DNA from: Camillea tinctor
Lineage: Eukaryota > Ascomycota > Sordariomycetes > Xylariales > Xylariaceae
Assembly: GCA_022578605.1 (NCBI GenBank)
Contig: MU394071.1
Coordinates: 62,001 to 126,000 of the forward strand
DNA length: 64,000 nucleotides
Direction of reading: 5' to 3'
The notes below the pieces were generated by a model. That model had not been told where the DNA came from and made no database searches. It was given only the letters and a program-made list of their open reading frames with translations. The translations under genes and the position numbers were made by a program. The first letter of the stretch is position 1, and each line of letters starts with the position of its first letter. Below, in pieces: positions 55,165-64,000 of this stretch.

Positions 55165-58100
55165 TCAAGCAGCAAGCTCGTTGCTACCACCGCCGAGAAG
55201 CTCAAGAACCTTGTTGACTACAGCGCTTGGGTAACCCCTCGAAAGCATCTCGGTGACGACGGACTTGGCCTTTTCGCGTTCCTCCACTGCGAGGTAAGCA
55301 CGAGTCATGGCCTCGTATGTGCTCGGCTCACGTTTCTCGTGACTGACGCTGCCATAAATTGACGCTGCCTTATCGATATTCTTTTCACTAGCCCAACCGT
55401 GGATCAAGGTGTTAGCGATGTAAGGAGTCATCTCAACACGCTTTTGCTTCATCATCGCCAAAATTGACTCCGTCCCCGAGACGTTGTGGTTGGCAACCAT
55501 AGATTCAAACAAGGCCTGGAAGAGACATGCGCTTGATGGGATGCTAGGATCGCTCATAACCGAGTTGAAAATCTTTCTTGCACCCTCCATGTCGTGAAGT
55601 ACACAACCACGGGCATGAATCAACGAAGCATAGTGAACTGGCTCGGGCCGTTGACCAGACGCACGAACCATATCGAGGACAGCTTCGGCGGCAGTCATAT
55701 TTACGGGCTCGAGAGTAGCATGTGTATCCACAAGTAGTTTGTAAGTGTGGGCTGTCGGGGCAATGCCTCGTGCTTTCATGCGTTCGTAATAGGCTAGGAC
55801 CTTCGTCTTATCGCGCTTGGTAGTCAAGAAAAATTGCATCATAGAATTGTAGGGAGCAGGTCGCGCCTTGTAGTTAGGCATAGCCTCCATCTCATCAAAT
55901 AGCTCTTCAGCGAATTTCTCGTCGCTGACGCGGCACAAAGCATTGACGATAGTTCCGTAGGTGACGCTCGTTGGCTTGATATCAAGCGCCCGCATCTCTG
56001 CGAAGTAAAATAGACAGTCATCAATACGGCGCGCCTTGCCAAGCTTGCCGATCAGAGCGTTGTACAAGAACGGCGAAGGCTCAACACCCTCAATCTTGGC
56101 ACGGTGGAAGATCTTAACAGCCTCAGAAGCCTCATCAAATGTCTTGGTTGACTCCTTAAGGGTAGTGATGTAAAGACCAAACGTGTTCGCCGAGGGAGCA
56201 GCTCCCATCTCTAGGAGCTCGAGATGGTACTGCTCTGCCAATACTCGGTCGCCCAGTGTCAAGCATGCGCCAACCATTGCATCAAGGATCGAGGACCAGC
56301 CATATCGAACAATCGGGTATTGGGGCAGAAGAGGAACATCGGTTCGCGCCATAGCAAGTATGTCGTGGCAGAGGTCCATCTTCTTCTCCCGCGCCGCAGC
56401 GGAGATCATCTTAGCGTAGGTGATGTACCTCGGATGGCGGCCTGAACGCCGCATATTGCGAAACCGGGCGAGAGCTTCATTGAGCCTGGGTCCCTTACGT
56501 CCGTGGGCGCCTTCAAGTTCGTCTGAAATGATTGACGAACCCTTGAAGTCGGTGTTGCTGGCATAAGGGTCAATGTTTTCCTCGTAGCTGGAAAGCGTGG
56601 GAGTTGACGAGTATGGGGATGTAGACAGGGCCGGTTGAGTATGAGAGAAGCTTGTCTGCGACGTGATTTCACGAGGATCCGCAATACCGCGAGTAGACAT
56701 AAACCTATTGATGAAGTCGACGCCCTCATCAATTTCATCGAGTACCTGTTGCTTATTTTCACCTATCGACGTTCGAATTCGTTGGAACATCATCTCGGAC
56801 TCCGCCAATCCTTCTGCAACCTGGCCTGAACCGATCATTGCTACAGCATACATGGCAGTAGGCTCAATGAAGGTTGAGTCCACAATTAACTCGGGGTTGC
56901 TCAGTACGTGCCAGTATCGGGAAGCTCCAGTAACGTCACCTTCCCGTACACACAGTGCTAACAGAGCCATTGCGGGAGTGGCCACACCCTGGAATATGGT
57001 AGGAATGCTGGAGAAAGCTGCTACAGATGTATGTTTGTCCCCGGCATCTGCAGCCGCCGTGGCAAGGCCGGCCATAGTTGACCAACGCGCCTGGGTTTCA
57101 ACGTTTTGAGCCCATCGGAGAGCCTCATCATAAATACCTTTGGAGGAAAAGCCCTCGACGAAACCACCGATGATCACAGCATCTTGAATTTCACTAGCCC
57201 GGACACCATATGAAGTCATTATCTTCTCGTAAAACTTCATGGCTCCCTCAATGCGACCATTAACGACGTACGCCTTGACAACTGCAGCATAGACTTGGGA
57301 GTCTAGTCGGTCATTCAAGGTATACTTGCCACTGTCATGAGCAATAGCAAGCTCTTTGTACTCGTTGTAGCACTCGACGGCACTGGCAAGGTCGCCAGTG
57401 TTGGCGAAAGCTGCAATCATAGAAGGGAAGGTAGCAGCAAAGGGGATGGCGCCATTCAACTCCATATGCTCGAACAGCCGTAGCATATCACTTACCCGAC
57501 CAGCCTGGGCACATGCCGAGATAAGTTGATGGTACGTTTCAGACGAATAGCTGGCTTTGTGGGTTAGGACAGATGACTCGAATAATCTCAGGGCAAAGTC
57601 GAGTCTGTCGTCCTCGGAGACGATGGCATGCTCAAACTCGTTCGAAGCGAACATAAACTTTCCGGGTTCGTCCATGCCACCAAATCGGACTCGCTTATCC
57701 TCCAGGGTCTTCTTCAGGGCTGCTACCTCGATGCATCGTGATCCTAATAGACTAACAAGGATGTTGTAGGTATCGGCATTAGGCGAGACACTGCGCCGCA
57801 TCATATCGGCGTAAACATCAAGAGCCTTGGAGACGACCTCGATCTTCTCACTGGGGATGTTAATAGCAGCGACCAACAGGGCATTGTAAGCAGTGGCAAT
57901 GGGCTTGATGTTAGCGACCAGCATGGCCTCAAAGACGGCTGGGATCTCAGCATAGCGACCATCTTCAGAGAGTTTGGTCAGATGGTCGGCATAGCTCTGA
58001 GATTGAGGGTCCACCTGCGGGGAAGCAGAACGGGCAATGCTGGCGGGCGTTACGGATCTCTCGATGACGGGCGTCCGAGCTCGGGTTTGAACTCCACTTG

Positions 58101-58698
58101 CGATAGATGGGGTGGGTGCCCTCAACGGATTCGCTGCGCTTCCCTCAAGCGCATCACGTAACTCACGGGCCTCAATCTCCTTTTCGATAGCAGCATCTAT
58201 ATGGGCCAATGCAGCCTCTACATCCACAGCTACCGGAGCGTCCTCGGCTCCATGTTGCAAAGCACCAACGGCGTCAGCAGCATCGGCATTCTCAGCCTCG
58301 GCTGCAGGATCTTCGAGAATGGACGAGGCATTCGGCTTCCACTCTATCGGCTTAGGAAACTGAAACTGCGTCCACTCCTTCTCCAAGTCCCCAGCATCCT
58401 GGTTCTTCTTCAGCGCCTCAAAGTAGGCATCGAGGTTCCCATGACCGGTGAGCTTATCGTGGCGGTGCTCCTGTGCCGAAACAGCATTGGAAGAATTATG
58501 GAACGCACTCTGGAGCTGGAGAGAAGAGAGGCGCCCCACTCGCTGGCTGCTACGCCGAGCGAAGGAAGGGCGGTTCTGTGAGTTTAGAACATGAGGATGG
58601 GTGGCAGCTACGACAGATTGTGCGTAGCCGTGAGTGAAAGATTTGGCGAATCCTTGACGGATGAAGTTCTGGTACAGGGAGGAATAGATGGTGGGCAT
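55165..58698 (-). CDS. Mitochondrial pentatricopeptide repeat (PPR) protein
   Basis: A single 1177-residue exon. The first 60-70 residues are poor in acid and rich in Arg, Ser and Gln (SFARRSSQRVGRL), as in a mitochondrial import sequence. An acidic, Ala-rich low-complexity part spans about 100-230. From about residue 235 onwards, repeated 35-residue helix pairs are visible, for instance PIATAYNALLVAAINI, PNADTYNILVSLLGS, SSETYHQLISACAQAG, PSANTFGLYITTLKES, PSPFLYNALIGKLGKARR, PTSVTYGTIVNALCRVSD and APTAHTYKLLVDTHATL. The repeat count is more than ten. PPR proteins bind organelle RNA in processing or translation. Filamentous fungi have several large ones (for example the cya-5/Pet309 group, which acts in COX1 expression); I cannot tell which this is. 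There is no SMR or other catalytic domain. Confidence 0.93.
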   Translation of the reverse strand: MPTIYSSLYQNFIRQGFAKSFTHGYAQSVVAATHPHVLNSQNRPSFARRSSQRVGRLSSLQLQSAFHNSSNAVSAQEHRHDKLTGHGNLDAYFEALKKNQDAGDLEKEWTQFQFPKPIEWKPNASSILEDPAAEAENADAADAVGALQHGAEDAPVAVDVEAALAHIDAAIEKEIEARELRDALEGSAANPLRAPTPSIASGVQTRARTPVIERSVTPASIARSASPQVDPQSQSYADHLTKLSEDGRYAEIPAVFEAMLVANIKPIATAYNALLVAAINIPSEKIEVVSKALDVYADMMRRSVSPNADTYNILVSLLGSRCIEVAALKKTLEDKRVRFGGMDEPGKFMFASNEFEHAIVSEDDRLDFALRLFESSVLTHKASYSSETYHQLISACAQAGRVSDMLRLFEHMELNGAIPFAATFPSMIAAFANTGDLASAVECYNEYKELAIAHDSGKYTLNDRLDSQVYAAVVKAYVVNGRIEGAMKFYEKIMTSYGVRASEIQDAVIIGGFVEGFSSKGIYDEALRWAQNVETQARWSTMAGLATAAADAGDKHTSVAAFSSIPTIFQGVATPAMALLALCVREGDVTGASRYWHVLSNPELIVDSTFIEPTAMYAVAMIGSGQVAEGLAESEMMFQRIRTSIGENKQQVLDEIDEGVDFINRFMSTRGIADPREITSQTSFSHTQPALSTSPYSSTPTLSSYEENIDPYASNTDFKGSSIISDELEGAHGRKGPRLNEALARFRNMRRSGRHPRYITYAKMISAAAREKKMDLCHDILAMARTDVPLLPQYPIVRYGWSSILDAMVGACLTLGDRVLAEQYHLELLEMGAAPSANTFGLYITTLKESTKTFDEASEAVKIFHRAKIEGVEPSPFLYNALIGKLGKARRIDDCLFYFAEMRALDIKPTSVTYGTIVNALCRVSDEKFAEELFDEMEAMPNYKARPAPYNSMMQFFLTTKRDKTKVLAYYERMKARGIAPTAHTYKLLVDTHATLEPVNMTAAEAVLDMVRASGQRPEPVHYASLIHARGCVLHDMEGARKIFNSVMSDPSIPSSACLFQALFESMVANHNVSGTESILAMMKQKRVEMTPYIANTLIHGWASEKNIDKAASIYGSVSHEKREPSTYEAMTRAYLAVEEREKAKSVVTEMLSRGYPSAVVNKVLELLGGGSNELAA

Positions 58699-59364
58699 TT
58701 AGAGTACGCCAGGAGGGGAGGGTGACTGCACGATGGTAAGCAATTGCGCCAACAAGGTTGATTTGACTTTTTTAACAAGCTTTCGGATAAAACAGTGAGA
58801 GTGAATTTGAGAGAATAAAAAAGTGAAAGAAAGATGAAAAAAAAAGAAAACGACGCAAGAAAACCAGAAAGAATGAAAGTATTGATATGCATATACGTTG
58901 ACATGAGAGGTGGCGCAAATAGGCCAAAGAAAAAAAATTTATATAAAAAACCTCGGTGTTGTATAAAATGGGGACGATAGCAACGTCAACTTACGTAAAG
59001 AAAGGGCAAAACTAGTCGTTGCAGGTTCATTTGACAGCACCGTAGCCGTCAAATAAACGCGCGATCCTGAAGGGGGGTTGATGAAGTGAATATGGTCGAA
59101 CTACTTGACCAGAAGAGAGGGCATGAGAAGAAAAGAGAAGGAAAGAAAAAAAAAAAAGAGAGAATGAGAATGAGTGAGAATTGCTATGGGGAAGGGAGGA
59201 TAGATGAATGATATTGGGGTAGAAGGGTTAGGAGGGCAGAAGGGAAAGAAAAAAAAATAATAATAGGTGTGTTTGTGTGGTGGGTGGATGGTACAAGTGA
59301 AAGAACAAGGTCCCTAGATTTTTCTCGATAGCGGGTATTATGAGATTTACAAAAAAAAACTAAA

Positions 59365-59400
<36 letters not shown>

Positions 59401-62400
59401 GCACTGGGTTCAGTAGCTTAAACCCGAGGGTACAGTACCATACCAGCGACATGGTTATTGTCCTCTGTATCCTTCCGTCATCTGCCAATCAGAGACCACC
59501 TAGGTACGTCAATGAGAACTAGAGAGCAAAAAAAAAACTTTAGTGGCTCCAGCGAGTTTTCTTTAGCGTCATTGCATACCCTAACTACCTACATAGTAGG
59601 TAAGTAGCTAAGCACCCTGCACATACTAGGTTACCCTAGGTAATGCAATGTATGTATGTCAATACGTACCTATGCTGACATGTCGTCCGCATGCCTGCGC
59701 ATGTTGTCTTGTCTGTAGGTGTATGTGATGCAACCCCCCAGGCCACTAAATTAAAACCCCTCCAAGATCAAATATTGTAGGAGCAGTGTTCTTCTTTGGT
59801 GACTCAGGCTGTCAGGTATTCTGTATGTCAGAAGAGATGTCCTTGCCACAATATTAGCAAATCAAGAATCCTGTTATATTTCTAACCTAACCTAAGTAAT
59901 CACCAATATAGGTTATGTGACTTACACCGGCAGAGCAGTTCACACAACTTCGATTTGCGCCAATATGCGGTCTTCAAAAGAAAAATTACCCAGGTTAACC
60001 TAGTCTGCTCTAAGTTACTATACTCATTAATTCAGGCTCGACGCTTCAGATGTCCGATGCAACAATAGCCACCGTTTACATATAAAATATCCAAAAGAAG
60101 CAACGAACATTAGTTTGCGATCTTTCGTCAAGCTTGATGGTGGTGACAATCGATTTGCTAGACGTCAGGGAGTTATTGGCCTGTCATCAACTACGTACAC
60201 ATAACATACTACATGTACTAGTATTACTAGGACTGGAAGACACCTCCCAGTGGTGTTTGAGCTCGGGATTCTAATCCGAGCCTAGGGGAAAATTGGGATT
60301 CTAGGTACCTACCTACAATGAACGAGTCATGATTAAGGCCAGATTGTCAGAATTTCGAAATTTCGAGTGCATCCTATATCTATATCCATGACGAAAACAC
60401 TTCTGCTTTCAATCTAGGCAGCCTCGTTGACAACAATGGCTTATATGTGCTCACAGGTTGATGTACTGTACATACCAACACGCAACAGGTACTGCCTGCT
60501 CTACTCATTAATAAGTCGGACTACTTGCTCCTACCAGCAACAGTTTCGACAGATGAGACGTGCTTGTATGTATATTATACATCATATGTGCGTATGTGGT
60601 GTAGGTGAATCCAGGGTAGGTAACTTAGCTTGCATGGCCTCCACGGCAGCTTCGGATGCTGTCCGGCAATGCGACAGCACCTTCTCCAGTTTAGAAAAGA
60701 GAGTTTTTTTTCCCTCTTCGTTAAAAAAAAGAGATGCGAAGAGAACAAACCGGAGGCAACAGGGCACGCGTCGCTTGTAAGGCGACGAACAGGAAAGATT
60801 TGGCGTGTGGGGGACCAGGGACGGGAGACAGTGCGGATCCTGATTGGTTAGCCATCTCACGCATTGTCCAATGGCACGTCGAGTTGAACCCGAGCTAGTG
60901 GGTGAAGCCGGAATCTCGATCCCAGTAATTCGGAAAACGAGGGAACAAAGAGTCATCCACATCATTCCCGTCCTAGCACACACACACACATTAGGTACCT
61001 ACCTGAAGCTATACAGTAGGGTACACTATATACACAAATCAAGCTACACTACGTTAAACCCGAGTGATAATTCTTAATCAAAGCTAATCTTGAAAATAAT
61101 AACCTATTCAGATCTGATAATATAGGACCCTTAAGATACTTAAGATTAGATCAATATACTAGCTTATATGTTTGAATTTTAGATTTTAACCTATGTTTTT
61201 TTTTTCAGTATAATATTTACATTTACGGCATGTGAGATGTTAGCTAGTGAACATTATATCAATTAATATCAGGTAACTTAACATATTGACATTAATTCTC
61301 AATTATGTAATCAAATTAACGCTATAACCAAGTCCATAGAAACTACTAGTTGCAATCAGAACTTGATTGTTAGTGTCTGAACAGTACACTAGGTATTAGC
61401 AGAAAGAGAGAGATTGACATAGGTAGACAGACAGATAGTAAAAAAGAAAAAGACGAAAAACATGGGCTAAAAGTTAGCATCTACTACTACTACTATTATT
61501 ACCTACATATACCCCGCCAGGTGTCCCCTTCGAGGCTTGCGCATCCTATACTCGAACTTGCCTAGGGTACCAGTATCAAATCCCGTTTTTAAGATGTCAA
61601 ACTAAAATACGCGCCTCCCTACAGTTCCCTCTATTGATAGTTAATACTGTATGTAGATATCTAGGTTCTCACACATTGCAAACGACAAGCTATGAAAGAG
61701 GAAACTCGCATAATAGAAGGCGGGCCAGTAGGCGAGGCGAGTGAGTAACTCATTAGGGACACAAAAGCGTCATCCTTACATGTTCCTCTAATATATAAGA
61801 TGTGCGCACAGAGAGAGAAGATAGATATGTATCGACGTGCATATTGTCCTAAATCCTTATGTATAGTTAAACGTGCACTAGATATATACCTACCTATCTA
61901 CCTAGGTATCTATCCACATGATACAAAAAAGGCCTCTCGATGTCTGCCTCCCGTCATCTGTGATACATCCCACGCTAACACAAGGACATCTGCATGTGTA
62001 GGTAATACGCGCGCACACGAAATGTGTATTTGAGTTAGCCACCTTATGCTGCTAAATAAAGATTCGAAATAGGAAAATGATAATGACATATGAAGTAATT
62101 TCTGGTCTATAAGCAAAATTACCTACAACTGCAAACGAAAGAGGGAAGAAAAAACGCAAGATAGAATGACGGACGAACGGGGCGGTCGGTCGGGGGTAAA
62201 GAAGGGAGATGGATGATCGCGTGAGCAGGAAACTTTTTTTTTATTTCCTTCTAACCCGAGTATGCTCCTCCTCTTCCCAGCCTGCCTTGAATCCAGTCCC
62301 CAACATATTCCGCACCGTCTGCCTAGCCATATGTATAGTGGGAGGAAAAAAATGAAGACCAATTTTTTTTTTATTAAGTTTAGCCCGGAAATAATTGACA

Positions 62401-64000
62401 ACCAATTCCAAAATTTACGCTCAACAATAACAACATGTATTATAACAAAATGTGATTTTTTAAAATTAAAAAAAATTATTTATTTATAAAAAATTCCCCC
62501 CTTTTAAAATATTGTGTTGTGCTATAACTAAATAAAGTAAATAGTAGTAAGTTTTAAAGTTGGTTATTAATTGTTTCCTATTTGAAGTCCAAAAAATGCT
62601 CTTCATTTATTTCCTCCCACTGTACCCTGCCCTGCAACTTGCTGATCCTCCGCATTGCAATTAGTCAATCTAAGAACCGAAACATACCTACTATTAAAAA
62701 AAAGTACTCTTCTTAGACTACCAGTCCGGACAGTATACGTAGACCAAATCTCCGCGTCAGATCGATGTGTGCCTACCTATTCCTTGAAATCTTGATCAAT
62801 TCAGGCAGCTCAAGTTAGTTATACCTTAGGTTACCTATAAGAGAGCAGTATACATAAGATAATAGTATAGCCTACACGCTTATACTAGATATGATGTAGG
62901 TACTAATTCACGTGGGGATGGACATCAGCCCTCCTTTCCCCCGTCCGTCTGTCCGTAAACCCCGATACGACCGGTTCGGCTGGTCTGTTCGTCCGCTCGC
63001 CCAATTATCTTTTTTTAAGTCGCATGCCTGAGGTTATCCGACGGGGCGGGCTAAGAACTCCAGTCCTCCAAAGATTTCCCGTCACTCTCCCTGGCACTAC
63101 CTACCTAGTAATACATGACCTGCCAGGTTACCTATTTACCGATTCTGCGGGTATCGGAGCCGAGAGACGAGCCGTTTAAAAGGGTCGGCGCCGAGTTAGA
63201 CTGCGCCCGAGTTGTCTCTGACTTACCTACGTAACTTATGCACATCCCGTGCCTCATTTTGCTTCTGCCTACTTCATATTACCTATTCCGCGAAGATGCC
63301 TTAGCTTAAAATAGGTGTAAGAATAGGAAATAGTTAGTATGGTTTATACCCGAGTACATAGAGGTTTTTCTTTTTGTCAATCTCTGTCTATGCATTTACA
63401 TAGGCACCTCATTATAAGGGCTTACGACGTTACCTAGGTATGTTTGTTGCGCAAGACGTGGACAAAGGGGCTTGTGTTGTGTTGGGGATTTTATTATCGA
63501 ACTTACGTTACCCAGGTATTGATACCTCAAATATGATGATTATGCTTTCCTGCGATAATATATATATAGAGCTAAATGTATGACACTGGGACTGGTATCA
63601 GCCACTATACGAGTGTCGTTGCAAGTTTAGATCCCCCGAATTTGGAAACATTGAAGTGAAGCATGATCTAGAACCACTTAACCTAGTAGGTGGCATACTA
63701 TCCTCCCGCACACGTGTAGTAGCCAGGATTCCCCGATGATAATGACGATGGCCTCGGAAAACCTAGCTAAATTTACACGCATACTTCACTGGGCGTGTTT
63801 AAGACTATTCATAAAAGAAAGTTCCCAAAAAAACTCTAGGGGCTTTTACTTGCAACGCTAACCATGAATAGCTTCAACCCATCCCATCCATTACGTTGCA
63901 AATGTCTACCAATCCTTCAAATTTGCAATAGCTTTGCATCAACTACCTACGACTAAGGCATACCAGCCACCTGCGCTATAGCACATACTACATCATGAAA
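58699..64000. other. Gene-free region, 5.3 kb
   Basis: No gene that I can support. It includes the upstream region of the PPR gene with many A/AG-rich stretches, a 31-A tract (59367-59397), CCTAGG-centred words near 59500-59650, and AT-rich parts (61081-61400, 62355-62560). Frames such as 60427-60780 and 60582-60989 (opposite strands of the same DNA) show no domain. No tRNA could be built with both A and B boxes. Confidence 0.5.
59367..59397. repeat. Poly-A tract (31 A)
   Basis: Uninterrupted A run about 670 bp upstream of the PPR start codon, preceded by shorter A-runs. It could be a retroposed poly-A tail, a nucleosome-excluding promoter element, or chance; no adjacent retroelement is visible. 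Confidence 0.95.

Noticed and set aside
59367..59397. Poly-A tract as the tail of a retroposed element
   Set aside because: No reverse transcriptase, target-site duplication or element body could be found next to it.
60235..60320. Hairpin resembling an Arg(TCT) anticodon arm
   Set aside because: The stem-loop around 60260-60285 has a TCT in a 7-nt loop, but there is no A box before it, no B box after it, and no acceptor stem.

Overview
The window looks like chromosomal DNA of a filamentous ascomycete, most likely a Sordariomycete (the class is inference). Supporting signs are short GT-AG introns (about 50-190 nt) in most genes, loose spacing with CT-rich leaders before housekeeping genes, a HET-C2-type glycolipid transfer protein, a PyroA/Pdx1-type vitamin B6 synthase, Trs85, Ufe1 and Dbp7 orthologues, and secreted plant-wall enzymes (rhamnogalacturonan acetylesterase, an AA9 copper oxygenase, a CE4 deacetylase). 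I found no bacterial operons, rRNA genes, CRISPR arrays or intact transposons, and no tRNA I would defend. Exon joins given below were worked out by hand from splice sites and reading phase; each listed gene model sums to a whole number of codons.

Layout. 0.4-4.2 kb: Pdx1 (+), rhamnogalacturonan acetylesterase (-), and a single-pass membrane protein (-). 5.8-11.7 kb: a seven-exon phospholipase D (-) divergent from the HET-C2-type GLTP gene (+), across a 1.9 kb shared upstream region. 11.7-13.7 kb: non-coding, with an AT-rich block. 13.7-26.1 kb: an accessory stretch with the AA9 enzyme, a protein resembling a degenerate Ulp1-type protease, a secreted beta-lactamase-fold hydrolase, a DUF1772 membrane protein, a double-hotdog acyl-CoA thioesterase and a DHA1-type MFS transporter. 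27.4-32.1 kb: Ufe1/syntaxin-18 and aspartate aminotransferase. 33.7-36.4 kb: a large multimodular CE4 protein. 38.9-47.2 kb: Trs85, an unrecognised three-exon gene and Dbp7. 48.1-53.4 kb: three tandem BTB/POZ-like genes on the same strand, with matching first-intron position and phase. 55.2-58.7 kb: an 1177-residue mitochondrial PPR protein. 58.7-64.0 kb: no gene I can support.

How the genes relate. Most are independent housekeeping genes (B6 synthesis, amino-acid metabolism, ER/Golgi traffic, ribosome assembly, mitochondrial RNA handling). Three groupings deserve attention: the divergent pair of lipid-related genes, the acyl/efflux/hydrolase group at 18-26 kb (which resembles tailoring functions of a metabolite cluster but has no backbone synthase in view), and the BTB triplet, which looks like a local duplicated family. 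Short CCTAGG-centred words and G or A homopolymers recur between genes. I did not find one clear-cut undescribed system; the BTB triplet, the Ulp1-like protein lacking catalytic residues and the triple-module CE4 protein are the best candidates for something new.
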